Shown one piece after another: positions 51,951-60,493 of a stretch of 64,000 nt of DNA; position 1 is the first letter of the stretch, and every line of letters begins with the position of its first letter. The position numbers and the translations under genes were made by a program. The notes below the pieces were generated by a model. The model was not told the origin of the DNA and did not search any database. It saw only the letters and a list, made by a program, of their open reading frames with translations. The stretch is taken from positions 2,418,001 through 2,482,000 of the forward strand of contig NZ_CP115464.1 in NCBI RefSeq assembly GCF_027912515.1. The letters run 5' to 3'. The stretch comes from Brevundimonas sp. NIBR10 (GTDB taxonomy: Bacteria > Pseudomonadota > Alphaproteobacteria > Caulobacterales > Caulobacteraceae).

Positions 51951-52415
51951 TCATGTTTCGACCCTCGGACGAGGCGGGAAGTCCGCGCCTGGCGACGACG
52001 CCGTGTGGAGATATTTCAGTAACCGGCTGGTGAACAGCCATTCTCCGGCTCGCTTCTCATAGGTCTCGAAGTAATGGCCGAAGGCGAGAAACCAGTGATC
52101 AGCTTCGCCCTGCTTCCAGAGGGAGAGGCCTTTCATCGCCCAGATCCCTTTGGCCCTGTTCTCGGTCTCGAAGGTGATTTCCGGCGTGTGGGAATGGTGA
52201 AGCGTGGTCAGGCTTTCCATGATCTCGCGGATGTTGGCGATCATTTCCGCAGCCGTGGTCCAGGCCGGATAGTCGCCGTTGTAGGAATGGTGATCGACGG
52301 CGTGAAGGGACTCGTACAGGGCCCAATCCTTGGTGTCGGCCGCGCGATCTCGCCGAGCCTTCAGGAGATGGATCGCCTCTAACGCCTTCAGTTTTTCCAG
52401 GCCGGAAATTTGCAA
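51951..52415 (-). CDS. SnoaL-like (NTF2-fold) protein, paralogue of 51401-51889
   Basis: A 154-residue NTF2-fold protein that aligns along its length with the following gene: LLKARRDRAADTKDW, HHSHTPEITF, AKGIWAM and YFETYEKRAGEW are common to both. The gene uses a TTG start at 52415, with a GGGGGCGA ribosome site upstream; the nearest ATG is out of frame. It is the first leftward gene facing the Rieske oxygenase across 150 bp that hold the regulon operator. A role in isomerising or dehydrating the oxygenated product is plausible but unproven. Confidence 0.8.
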   Translation of the reverse strand: MQISGLEKLKALEAIHLLKARRDRAADTKDWALYESLHAVDHHSYNGDYPAWTTAAEMIANIREIMESLTTLHHSHTPEITFETENRAKGIWAMKGLSLWKQGEADHWFLAFGHYFETYEKRAGEWLFTSRLLKYLHTASSPGADFPPRPRVET

Positions 52416-52439
52416 TACATCGCCCCCGTGTCATTTTAT

Positions 52440-52455
52440 GATTACACCTGTTAGC
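52440..52455. promoter_or_regulatory. regulon operator, copy 1 (divergent SnoaL/Rieske promoter)
   Basis: The sequence gattacacctgttagc matches 14 of 16 bases of the perfect repeat at 54746-54761. The right half-site (cctgttagc) is identical. It sits in the middle of the region between the leftward SnoaL/TonB genes and the rightward Rieske gene, 25 bases from the former's start, so one bound repressor could close both promoters. Confidence 0.65.
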
Positions 52456-52503
52456 TTTCGTGGCAAGCGGGGACAGCTGCAGTCGGGTTCGCTACGGTGA
52501 CCC

Positions 52504-52520
52504 CCGAGGTAACGCCTCGG
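52504..52520. promoter_or_regulatory. inverted repeat in the Rieske leader
   Basis: Perfect 6-bp arms ccgagg and cctcgg with a 5-base spacer lie about 46 bases upstream of the Rieske ATG. It may be a second regulator site or an mRNA hairpin. Nothing else in the region 52456-52565 is recognisable apart from an AGGGA ribosome site. Confidence 0.3.
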
Positions 52521-52565
52521 CCTCGCGCAGATTGCACCAACGCCAGCTCATTTTAGGGATCCGTC

Positions 52566-53984
52566 ATGGCTATGACCCTGGACCTGAACCGCTCAACGAC
52601 GATCTCCGATGACGAGACTCTGCTGGCTAAAGTGCCGCTGCGTGTCGTTGATCAGGAGAAGATTCCGTCCCGGCGATACTACGATAAGGCCTTCTTCGAT
52701 CTCGAACGTGAAAAGCTCTGGCCGCACGTCTGGCAGATGGCGTGCCGGCTCGAGGAGGTGGCTGAGGTCGGGGACTATGTCGAATACAAGATACTTGACC
52801 GATCGGTCATCGTGGTCCGCACCAAGAACGGGGTAAAGGCGTTCCACAATGCGTGTCGGCATCGTGGTCTGACGTTGGTCGAGGGCGCGGGCAACTGCAA
52901 GACCAAGGGTTTCGTATGCCCCTTCCATGGCTGGCGCTGGAACATGGAAGGCGAGAACACCTTCGTCTTCGGCAAGCAGATCTTTTCCGAGGAGTTGCTG
53001 GACAAGGCCGAGTTGAGCTTGGTCCCCTGTCGGCTGGAGACCTGGGGCGGCCACGCCTTCATCAATTTCGACGACGACGCGCCGTCACTGCTCGATTCAC
53101 TCGGGCCAGTGGCCGAGCGCCTGGGCATCCGCAATCCTGACGGGCTGAAGATGGAATGGTGGTACGCGACCGAGCTCCCCACCAACTGGAAGCTTGCGAT
53201 GGAGGCCTTCATGGAAGGCTACCACACGATGAAGACCCATCCGCAGCTGCAGGATCTGTCGGCGTTCAATCCGTATGGGCCTGATGCGGACGGCCCGACG
53301 CTCATTCAGAAAGACCTGGACTCCCGTGGACATATCGACCTGTTCACGCGCTTCCTCGCGCGGTTGAGCAGCGGGATGGCGGGCATGGTCCATTCGAGTG
53401 AGGTCAAGATCGCTGAAAGCCTCGCGGGCATGGACCTGCCCGAAGATCCCATGGCCGCCTACGGGGTGTTCCTCGATCGCCTGAAGACCGAAATTCATCA
53501 GCAGGGTGTAGCGAACGGCCTGCCGATACCGGACCTGAACGCCGCCGACCTCGCCAACCCCCACCGGACGGTCGAGTTTCTGTTCCCCCACTATTTCCTT
53601 CTGCCCTTCTACGGTTCGATGTCGGCCTATCGCATTCGTCCGCTGACCCCAGAGACCTGCCTCTTCGAAATCTGGTCTCTGGCCTTTCTGCCGGACGATC
53701 CTGCGCGTGAACCGGTAAAGGCCCCCATCGTGCTTCCCTACGACAGCACTGATTTCCCGGAGATCCCCCGTCAGGATTACGAAAATCTCCCGCGTCAGCA
53801 GCGCGGCCTTCATGCCGTCGGCTTCGACTACATGCGGCTGTCAAAGGATGCGGAGGGGCTGATCAGCAACTACAATCGTCTGATTGACGGTTATCTGGCC
53901 GAACTGGATCCCGCGAAACTCGCCAAGGCCCAGCACCTCACCAACGATGGCTTTGAACACCCGATCGTCGACATCGGCTTTTAG
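52566..53984 (+). CDS. Rieske non-heme iron oxygenase, alpha subunit
   Basis: A 472-residue oxygenase. The [2Fe-2S] ligands are Cys97/His99 and Cys118/His121 (CRHRGL...CPFHGW), with 18 residues between the halves, one more than usual. The mononuclear iron site is EAFMEGYHTMKTHP with His220 and His225, and a conserved Glu/Asp before them. It would hydroxylate or dealkylate the substrate using electrons from a ferredoxin/reductase that must be encoded elsewhere (a reductase is at 22368). The ATG at 52566 has an AGGGA site. It is the first rightward gene after the operator and is followed within 56 bases by the TetR gene. Confidence 0.93.
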   Translation: MAMTLDLNRSTTISDDETLLAKVPLRVVDQEKIPSRRYYDKAFFDLEREKLWPHVWQMACRLEEVAEVGDYVEYKILDRSVIVVRTKNGVKAFHNACRHRGLTLVEGAGNCKTKGFVCPFHGWRWNMEGENTFVFGKQIFSEELLDKAELSLVPCRLETWGGHAFINFDDDAPSLLDSLGPVAERLGIRNPDGLKMEWWYATELPTNWKLAMEAFMEGYHTMKTHPQLQDLSAFNPYGPDADGPTLIQKDLDSRGHIDLFTRFLARLSSGMAGMVHSSEVKIAESLAGMDLPEDPMAAYGVFLDRLKTEIHQQGVANGLPIPDLNAADLANPHRTVEFLFPHYFLLPFYGSMSAYRIRPLTPETCLFEIWSLAFLPDDPAREPVKAPIVLPYDSTDFPEIPRQDYENLPRQQRGLHAVGFDYMRLSKDAEGLISNYNRLIDGYLAELDPAKLAKAQHLTNDGFEHPIVDIGF

Positions 53985-54040
53985 GGCCTCAAGCGGAGAG
54001 GGAACAACCTGACTGGTCTTGGAATCGATCGCGACGCAGG

Positions 54041-54706
54041 ATGTATTCGGTGGCCAAGGGGCCGCAGTTGGGCCGAAGACCACGATCAATGACCGAAGCA
54101 GGGCTCAAGCGACAGCGGAATCTTCGCGGTGAAGGCGGTCGCCTGAGGCAGGAGGTGGTCGAGGCCGCCATGCGGATTCTGGATCGATCTCCGGGGAGCC
54201 AGCTCAGTCTTCGCACCGTCGCCAAGGAAGCCGGCGTAGCGGCTCCTTCGCTCTATCGGCAGTTCGATGACGCTTCGGCCATGTTGAGGGAGGTGGAGCG
54301 CGAATGCTGGCGGCAGCTTGGCCTGGAAATGTCTGCAGCCGCCGAACAGGTCCAGGAGGAGCCGCCGCTTTCGCGCCTGCAGGAACAACTCGGCGCCTAT
54401 GTCCGGTATGCGATGCAGAGGCCTTCTCGATATCAGCTGCTGTTCGCCACTCAGCTCTCCAGCGATACCGACGTCGATGGGCCAGTAAGGCCCGCCTACC
54501 GTCCAGTCGTCGAGACCATCGAAAGTCACGCCCGATCGGGCGGCAAGCTTCCTACAGCGGATACCGCCTCGTCTGCCATCCTGACGATCTCGCTTGCGCA
54601 TGGCCGTATCGCTTTGGCCCACTTGGCCCCGGCGCGACCGGGCAACTCTGCCCCCTTGGTCGAGGGTTTCATACGCGAGACCCTTGGCCGACTGTTCGCG
54701 GACTGA
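54041..54706 (+). CDS. TetR/AcrR family regulator, candidate regulator of the F420/Rieske regulon
   Basis: A TetR protein of 221 residues (ATG at 54041) or 205 residues (ATG at 54089, MTEAGLKRQRN). The helix-turn-helix contains SLRTVAKEAGVAAPSLYRQF, about 36 residues after the second start. It lies between two copies of the 18-bp inverted repeat, is probably co-transcribed with the Rieske gene, and is the only regulator in the segment where all three repeats occur. It is therefore the best candidate to bind them and be autoregulated. The inducer is likely the substrate or a CoA-free early product, by analogy. Confidence 0.85.
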   Translation: MYSVAKGPQLGRRPRSMTEAGLKRQRNLRGEGGRLRQEVVEAAMRILDRSPGSQLSLRTVAKEAGVAAPSLYRQFDDASAMLREVERECWRQLGLEMSAAAEQVQEEPPLSRLQEQLGAYVRYAMQRPSRYQLLFATQLSSDTDVDGPVRPAYRPVVETIESHARSGGKLPTADTASSAILTISLAHGRIALAHLAPARPGNSAPLVEGFIRETLGRLFAD

Positions 54707-54744
54707 CGGAATGGACCGCCTGCATTGCATTCCTCTAGCATTCG

Positions 54745-54762
54745 AGCTAACACCTGTTAGCT
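54745..54762. promoter_or_regulatory. regulon operator, copy 2 (perfect inverted repeat ahead of the SDR-cofC operon)
   Basis: The sequence agctaacacctgttagct has perfect 8-bp arms around a central CC. It lies 38 bases after the TetR stop and 53 bases upstream of the SDR start, where it would control the nine-gene operon that ends with cofC. It is the best of the three copies. Confidence 0.75.
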
Positions 54763-54814
54763 AATAGGGCCGCGTGGCCCCTTGATGCGCTTGGGCAGGA
54801 CCCGGGAGAGATCG

Positions 54815-55606
54815 ATGACAGGACGCCTGGGCCGCCTCTCTGGCAAGGTCGCGATCATCACGGGCGCCAGCAAGGGTACGGGCGCCGTCATGGCCAGGCA
54901 GTTCGTGAACGAGGGCGCCAAGGTCGTCCTGGTGGCACGACGTGAAGCCGAGGTGCTCGCGGCCGCAAAAGAGGCGGGTGAGGGCGCGATCGGCGTGCGG
55001 GCCGACATCACCAACGAGGACGATATCCGCATCATGGTCGACCGGGCGCTCGAGGCGTTCGGACAGATCGATATCCTGCTCAACAACGCCGTCATTCCCG
55101 GGCAGGACAAGTTCGTCTGGGAACAGACGCTCGAGAACTGGAACGCTGTGATCAGCGTCGCCCTCACTGGCCCCATGCTGTGTGCGCGAGAGGTCTTGCA
55201 GCGCTCGATGTTGGAGCGGCGGACCGGGTCCATCATAAATTTCTCATCGACGGCCGGTTGGACCGGGATGCCGCGCAAGTCCCACTACGTTACGGCCAAG
55301 GCGGCCCTGCGCGCGCTTACGAAGGTGATTGCGACCGAGGCCGGCGAGTTCGGAATCCGCTGCAACTGCCTGGTCCCCGGAGGAATCGAGACCGATCTCT
55401 GGAAAAACTGGGGCATCCGGATGGCGGCAGAACAGGGCATCAGTTTCGAGGACTGGAAAACCAAGGCCCTTTCCGAGGTGCCGTTGCGCACGATTTCCCA
55501 GCCGGAAGACATCGGCAACCTGGCCCTTTTTCTGGCCAGCGATGAAAGCCGGACTATCACCGGACAATCCATTAACTGTGACGCCGGCGGCGTCATGGTG
55601 GGCTGA
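54815..55606 (+). CDS. short-chain dehydrogenase/reductase
   Basis: A 263-residue SDR with TGASKGTG at 16-23 (Thr replacing the middle Ile/Leu), NNAV at 90-93, Ser144/145 in NFSSTAG, and Tyr158/Lys162 in YVTAK. It ends with the usual INCDAGGVMVG. I start at 54815 because GGGAGAG lies just upstream; the frame is open from 54782. It is the first gene of the operon SDR, SnoaL, Gfo/Idh, LLM, fbiC, npdG, cofE, cofD, cofC. It probably oxidises or reduces a hydroxyl in the Rieske-derived pathway. Confidence 0.9.
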   Translation: MTGRLGRLSGKVAIITGASKGTGAVMARQFVNEGAKVVLVARREAEVLAAAKEAGEGAIGVRADITNEDDIRIMVDRALEAFGQIDILLNNAVIPGQDKFVWEQTLENWNAVISVALTGPMLCAREVLQRSMLERRTGSIINFSSTAGWTGMPRKSHYVTAKAALRALTKVIATEAGEFGIRCNCLVPGGIETDLWKNWGIRMAAEQGISFEDWKTKALSEVPLRTISQPEDIGNLALFLASDESRTITGQSINCDAGGVMVG

Positions 55607-55617
55607 GGGCAAACGTC

Positions 55618-56106
55618 ATGACAAGCGATCATTCGCCAGTAGAGGCCCGGCTGCAGAAGCTCGAGGACCAGCTTGCCATCTATCAGGTGGTCAATAGCTA
55701 TGGCTATGCGGTCGATGGTCTGAATGCCGCAGCTGTCGGGGCCTGCTACACGGATGACGGCGTCTACGCTGTCGGCGACATCGGGGAGATGAAGGGTCGA
55801 GAGACCATCGAGGCCATCACGCGTGATCCGGGCCACCTCGCCTATGTCGGTGCCGGCTGCGCGCATATGTCGACCGTGCCGCATGTCCTGGTGGAGGGCG
55901 ACAAGGCGATCGCCACCTGCCACACAATGGTGGCCAGGCATGGTGACGACGGCTTCTTCATCGGTCGGCTGAGCGCGTCGCGCCTTGAGCTCGCTCGGCA
56001 ATCGGACGGTGCGTGGAAGATTGTCCATCGCCAGAACAACATGCTGGATGGCGATCCTGCCGCCTCCCGATTGCTCGGCCGCCTGAAGGAGGGCCCGGGG
56101 CAATGA
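55618..56106 (+). CDS. SnoaL-like (NTF2-fold) protein
   Basis: A 162-residue NTF2-fold protein, a third SnoaL-type member in this segment. LEDQLAIYQVVNSYGYAVDGLNAAAVGACYTDDGVYAV and GAWKIVHRQNNMLDG are typical of the SnoaL_4 group, which includes dehydratases and dioxygenase small-subunit relatives. It lies 11 bases after the SDR, and its TGA overlaps the next ATG (ATGA at 56103-56106). It may dehydrate or isomerise the intermediate. No catalytic residues can be fixed from sequence alone. Confidence 0.83.
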   Translation: MTSDHSPVEARLQKLEDQLAIYQVVNSYGYAVDGLNAAAVGACYTDDGVYAVGDIGEMKGRETIEAITRDPGHLAYVGAGCAHMSTVPHVLVEGDKAIATCHTMVARHGDDGFFIGRLSASRLELARQSDGAWKIVHRQNNMLDGDPAASRLLGRLKEGPGQ

Positions 56107-57182
56107 GTGCACAACCGCCGATCCGTGTCGGAATAGTGGGGGCCAACGCGAAGCGGGGCTGGGCGCGTGACGCTCACATCCCCGCGCTCCGAGAACTCTT
56201 GGGGGATTTTGTCCTATCGGCGGTCTCGGCCCGGACTCAGGTCTTGGCCGAGGAAGCGCGCGAAGCCTACGGGGCCGAGGCAGCCTTTGGGGATTCACTC
56301 GAACTGGCCCGCAGCCCCTCGATCGATCTGGTTTGCGTGGTGGTCAAGGTGCCCGAACATCGCGCCGTCGTCCTCGCGGCCCTGGCGGCAGGCAAGCACG
56401 TCTATTGTGAATGGCCTCTGGGTTGCGACCTTGCAGAGGCGCAGGAGATGGCCGCAGCAGTCGGTCCAGAGAGCCATGTGATGATCGGCCTACAGGGCCT
56501 CTCGTCTCCCGCGGTGCGCGCGGCGATTGATCTTGTACAGAGCGGCTCCGTCGGGCGTCCGCTGGCGATGCGGGTGTTTTCCCCCACGGCCGGATGGGGC
56601 ATTCAAGCACCGCCTCACTATGCTTATCTTCAAGACAAGCGAAACGGCGCAACCCTGGAGACCATCGCGGGCGGTCACACCCTGGCGGTGATGGAGGCGC
56701 TCGTCGGTGCGTTCGTCGAGGTGGATGCGCGCAACAGCATCCTGCACAGTCAAATCGATGTGGTCGGGGAGGGGGCTGTCGAGCGGACCTGCGCCGATCA
56801 CATGATGGTCCTGGGGCGTCATGCCGGGGGCTGTGTGTCGACCCTCGAAGTCGCGGGGGGCGTCACCGGAAAGCCCTTCCGGCTGGAGTTGGACGGTGAC
56901 GCGGGATGGATCCGCATCACCGGGGATTTCGTCGGTGGGTTCCAGGGGGGCGTTCTGACCCTGGAGACCAGCGTGAACGATCCGCCGCCTGTCGTTGCGA
57001 CTACAGACCTGACCGGGCCGCCGGCGAACCTGGCCGAGAGCTATGCGCGCCTGGCCTCGGACATCCGCGCCGGACAGCGAACAGTCCCCGACTTTGAACG
57101 CGCGGTTCGGCTGAGCCGACTGCTTGAGACCATCGACCTAGCATCGACGTCCGGCCACCGGACGACAGGAGCAACGACATGA
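56103..57182 (+). CDS. Gfo/Idh/MocA family oxidoreductase
   Basis: A 359-residue NAD(P)-dependent dehydrogenase. The N-terminal Rossmann fold shows VGIVGANAKRGWARDAHIPAL, and GKHVYCEWPLG replaces the usual EKP segment with EWP. The C-terminal beta-sheet domain follows. Such enzymes act on sugars, inositols or cyclic hydroxyketones. I use the ATG at 56103, which overlaps the SnoaL-like stop; longer frames upstream run into that gene. It in turn overlaps the LLM-class enzyme (ATGA at 57179-57182), showing strict coupling. Confidence 0.88.
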   Translation: MSAQPPIRVGIVGANAKRGWARDAHIPALRELLGDFVLSAVSARTQVLAEEAREAYGAEAAFGDSLELARSPSIDLVCVVVKVPEHRAVVLAALAAGKHVYCEWPLGCDLAEAQEMAAAVGPESHVMIGLQGLSSPAVRAAIDLVQSGSVGRPLAMRVFSPTAGWGIQAPPHYAYLQDKRNGATLETIAGGHTLAVMEALVGAFVEVDARNSILHSQIDVVGEGAVERTCADHMMVLGRHAGGCVSTLEVAGGVTGKPFRLELDGDAGWIRITGDFVGGFQGGVLTLETSVNDPPPVVATTDLTGPPANLAESYARLASDIRAGQRTVPDFERAVRLSRLLETIDLASTSGHRTTGATT

Positions 57183-58132
57183 AATTCACCATGGCCATCC
57201 CCGTCGGCGATATCACGCCCGGCGAATTTCAGACCACAGAGGCGTTGCGCGAGATGGCGGTCGCGCTTGAAGCGGCGAAGGTCGACGCCTGCTACCTCAC
57301 CGACCATCCGGCCCCTTCAGCGGAGTGGCTGCACGCCAATGGCCATGACGCGGTCGATCCGTTCACGACATTCGGCTTCCTTGCGGCGATGACGACGCGG
57401 TTGAAGTTCCACACCAACATCTTGGTCATGCCGTACCGAAATCCATTCCTGACGGCGAAGGCCGCCGCCACCTTGCAGGTTCTGTCGGGTGGTCGGCTGA
57501 TCCTCGGCCTGGGAGCCGGTTACCAGAAGATCGAGTTCGAGGCCCTGGGCGTGGACTTTCACAAGCGCGGCGCGATTTTCGACGAAGGCCTCGAAGTCCT
57601 GCGTCTGGCATGGGCCGGGGGCGCCGTGGTCAAGGAAGGCCGCAACTTCATTGCCCGAGGCAACGAGCCCCGGCCCACGCCCGACACCCAGCCGCCCGTC
57701 TGGATCGGCGGCGGCAGCGACAAGGCCGTGGAGCGCGCTGCCAAATGGGGGGACGGCTGGTCGCCGTTCTTTGCCGCGCCCGGCATGACTTCCCTCAATC
57801 AGGAGTCCGGCATCCATTCGGTCGAGCAACTGAGTGGCAAGATTTCGGATCTCCAGGAGATGAGGGCCGCCCAGAACAAGGCGGGGCAGTTCGATATCTG
57901 CATCGGACCGCAAGAGAAGCTGGTGTTCGGCTCCAGCGACGGCATCCAGAAATATATCGATGACATCGGCGAGCTAGCATCCGTGGGCGTGACCTGGGCC
58001 ATGGTCGAGCCTCCACACCCGAGCCGACAGGCCTATATTGAACACGTGCAGTGGTTCGGCGAGGAGATCGTCGGTCGCCTGTTCCCGTCCAGCCGGTCCG
58101 ATACAGCCGCGTCGCCCGGAGAAGAGTGGTGA
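57179..58132 (+). CDS. LLM-class F420-dependent oxidoreductase
   Basis: A 317-residue luciferase-like TIM barrel. ALEAAKVDACYLTDHPAP, TNILVMPYRNPFLTAKAAATL and LSGGRLILGLGAGYQK are hallmark segments, and VWIGGGSDKAVERAA is the usual cofactor-phosphate region. Family members use F420 or FMN; the fbiC, npdG and cof genes directly downstream make F420 the likely cofactor. It would transfer hydride between F420H2 and a C=C or C=O group of the substrate, or the reverse with F420. It is fixed in the operon by a 4-base overlap upstream and a 35-base gap to fbiC. Confidence 0.87.
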   Translation: MKFTMAIPVGDITPGEFQTTEALREMAVALEAAKVDACYLTDHPAPSAEWLHANGHDAVDPFTTFGFLAAMTTRLKFHTNILVMPYRNPFLTAKAAATLQVLSGGRLILGLGAGYQKIEFEALGVDFHKRGAIFDEGLEVLRLAWAGGAVVKEGRNFIARGNEPRPTPDTQPPVWIGGGSDKAVERAAKWGDGWSPFFAAPGMTSLNQESGIHSVEQLSGKISDLQEMRAAQNKAGQFDICIGPQEKLVFGSSDGIQKYIDDIGELASVGVTWAMVEPPHPSRQAYIEHVQWFGEEIVGRLFPSSRSDTAASPGEEW

Positions 58133-58167
58133 CGACAGTCCTTTCGTTGCGCCAGCGGAGCATGTGA

Positions 58168-60492
58168 ATGTCGGGCTTCGCGTCAGACCTGTCCGCCGGG
58201 GCGATCGCTGCAGTGGTGGAGGCCACGCCGCTGCACAGCCTGGTCCGCGACGCCGAGGCCCTGACGCTGGCGCATCACGGAAGCATGGTCACCTATTCGC
58301 GCAAGGTGTTCATCCCGCTCACACGTCTCTGCCGAGACGTCTGTCACTACTGCACCTTCGCCACGACGCCGAGCCACGTCGAGAGCGCCTATCTGGATCG
58401 TGAAGCCGTGCTGACGATTGCGCGGGCGGGAGCCAAGGCCGGCTGCCGCGAAGCTCTGTTCACGCTCGGCGATGTCCCCGAGGCCCGCCATCCGGCCGCT
58501 CGCAAGGCGCTGGAAGCCCTGGGTCACGAGACGACCCTGTCCTATCTGCGCGAGGTGGCCCAACTGGTCCTCGACGAGACAGGGCTGCTGCCCCATCTCA
58601 ATCCGGGCCTGATGAGCGATGCAGACTTTGCCGCGCTTCGGCCGGTCGCGGCGTCCATGGGCCTCATGCTGGAGTCCACGTCAGAACGGTTGGGTCAGCG
58701 CGGTGGGCCCCATTACGGGTCGCCCGACAAGGCGCCGGGCCATCGCCTCGCTTCGATCGAGGCGGCGGGCCGTGCGGCCGTGCCGTTCACCACCGGGTTG
58801 CTGATCGGCATCGGCGAAACCCGGGCTGAACGGGTCGAGACCCTGGTCGCGATCCGCGATCTGCATCTGCGTTACGGTCATATCCAGGAAGTCATCGTCC
58901 AGAATTTCCGCGCCAAGCCCGGTACGAAAATGGCGGATCACCCGGAGCCCTCGCTCGGCGATCACCTTTGGACGGTCGCGGCGGCCCGGTTGATCCTGGG
59001 CGGAGAGATGACGATCCAGGCCCCGCCCAACCTGCAGTCCGACGCTCTGCCGCAACTGCTCGCAGCCGGGGTCAACGACTGGGGCGGGGTGTCGCCCGTC
59101 ACGCCTGATCACGTCAATCCTGAAGCGCCCTGGCCGCACCTGGATGCCCTCGCCAAGGTCACGGCCGCTGCCGGACGGGTCCTGGTCGAACGTCTCGCCG
59201 TTGCGCCCCGGTTTGCCCTCAAGACGGGCCATTGGCTGGATCCGAAACTGGCCACCCGCGTCCGCCGCGCCGTCGATGCCCGAGGACTACCGGTGGTTGA
59301 AGCCTGGCGCGCGGGAGGCGTCGAGCCTGCGCCCTCGATCCTGCAGACAGGCGTCACGACGTCGTCGAGGCGGATCGACGAACTCATTGCGCGGGCATCG
59401 GTCGGTGAACGGCTCGACGTGTCCGACATCACAACGCTGTTTCTGGCCGATGGACCTGACATTGCGCGCCTGTGCGCCGCGGCGGACGAGCTTCGCCGTC
59501 AGGCGTCGGGCGATGCGATCACCTATGTGGTGAACCGCAACATCAACTACACCAACATCTGCCTGTACCGCTGCACCTTCTGCGCCTTCTCCAAGGGCGG
59601 GACGCGAGACCTGCGGGGGCCTGCCTATCTGGTCGAGGATGCCGAGGTCGGGCAGCGCGCGGCAGAGGCGGTCGCCCGTGGCGCTACCGAGGTCTGCATG
59701 CAGGGTGGCATTCACCCGAAGTTTGACGGGCACACCTACCACCGACTTCTGGGCGCTGTTCGTACCGCTGCTCCCGATGTGCATATTCACGCCTTCTCGC
59801 CCCTGGAGATCAGCCACGGTGCCAGCAGCCTCGGCATGCCTCTGGACGCCTATCTTGCCTGGCTGAAAGAGGCGGGGCTCTCGACCTTGCCGGGCACCGC
59901 CGCCGAGATCCTTGACGATGAGGTTCGCGCGCTCATCTGTCCGGACAAGGTCAACACCCAGGGGTGGCTGGACGTGATGCGGGCCGCCCACGAGGTGGGC
60001 CTGCGCTCGACCGCCACCATCATGTTCGGCCATGTCGACGGCTATCGACACTGGGCGAGGCATCTGTTGGCCATCCGCGATCTGCAGGAACAGACTGGTG
60101 GATTCACCGAGTTCGTGCCTTTGCCGTTCGTGCATATGGAAGCGCCGATGTGGCGCAAGGGCGGCTCTCGTTCGGGCCCCAGTTTCCGCGAGGCCCTGCT
60201 GATGCACGCGGTCGCCCGGTTGGTGCTGCATTCCTTCATTCCGAACATCCAGGCCAGTTGGGTGAAGATGGGGCCGGATGGTGTGGTTGCGGCCTTGCGA
60301 GCCGGTGCCAACGATCTAGGCGGGACGCTGATGGATGAGTCGATAACCCGGGCTGCCGGCGGCCGGCACGGCCAGCTTTGTGGTGCCGAACAGATGAGTG
60401 CGTTGGCTATCAGGGCCGGTCGGCCCCTGGTTCAGCGCACCACGACCTACGGGAGCGTCGCCAGCCGCGCTCCTCTCAAAACAGGAGCTTGA
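58168..60492 (+). CDS. fbiC: FO synthase, CofG-CofH fusion (FbiC)
   Basis: A 774-residue protein with two radical-SAM halves. The CofG half has CRDVCHYC (Cys55, Cys59, Cys62) and the CofH half CLYRCTFC (Cys465, Cys469, Cys472). Together they make the deazaflavin FO from 5-amino-6-ribitylaminouracil and tyrosine, using two S-adenosylmethionine radical reactions. The length is close to that of actinobacterial FbiC, which is about 850 residues, and both catalytic motifs are intact. The gene starts at the ATG at 58168 after a 35-base gap and is the first of five consecutive F420 genes. Confidence 0.95.
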   Translation: MSGFASDLSAGAIAAVVEATPLHSLVRDAEALTLAHHGSMVTYSRKVFIPLTRLCRDVCHYCTFATTPSHVESAYLDREAVLTIARAGAKAGCREALFTLGDVPEARHPAARKALEALGHETTLSYLREVAQLVLDETGLLPHLNPGLMSDADFAALRPVAASMGLMLESTSERLGQRGGPHYGSPDKAPGHRLASIEAAGRAAVPFTTGLLIGIGETRAERVETLVAIRDLHLRYGHIQEVIVQNFRAKPGTKMADHPEPSLGDHLWTVAAARLILGGEMTIQAPPNLQSDALPQLLAAGVNDWGGVSPVTPDHVNPEAPWPHLDALAKVTAAAGRVLVERLAVAPRFALKTGHWLDPKLATRVRRAVDARGLPVVEAWRAGGVEPAPSILQTGVTTSSRRIDELIARASVGERLDVSDITTLFLADGPDIARLCAAADELRRQASGDAITYVVNRNINYTNICLYRCTFCAFSKGGTRDLRGPAYLVEDAEVGQRAAEAVARGATEVCMQGGIHPKFDGHTYHRLLGAVRTAAPDVHIHAFSPLEISHGASSLGMPLDAYLAWLKEAGLSTLPGTAAEILDDEVRALICPDKVNTQGWLDVMRAAHEVGLRSTATIMFGHVDGYRHWARHLLAIRDLQEQTGGFTEFVPLPFVHMEAPMWRKGGSRSGPSFREALLMHAVARLVLHSFIPNIQASWVKMGPDGVVAALRAGANDLGGTLMDESITRAAGGRHGQLCGAEQMSALAIRAGRPLVQRTTTYGSVASRAPLKTGA

Positions 60493-60493
60493 C

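Noticed and set aside
54745..54762. KstR-type steroid regulator site
   Set aside because: The half-sites are AAC and GTT, but the spacing and flanks differ from the KstR consensus as I remember it, and no KstR-like gene was identified.
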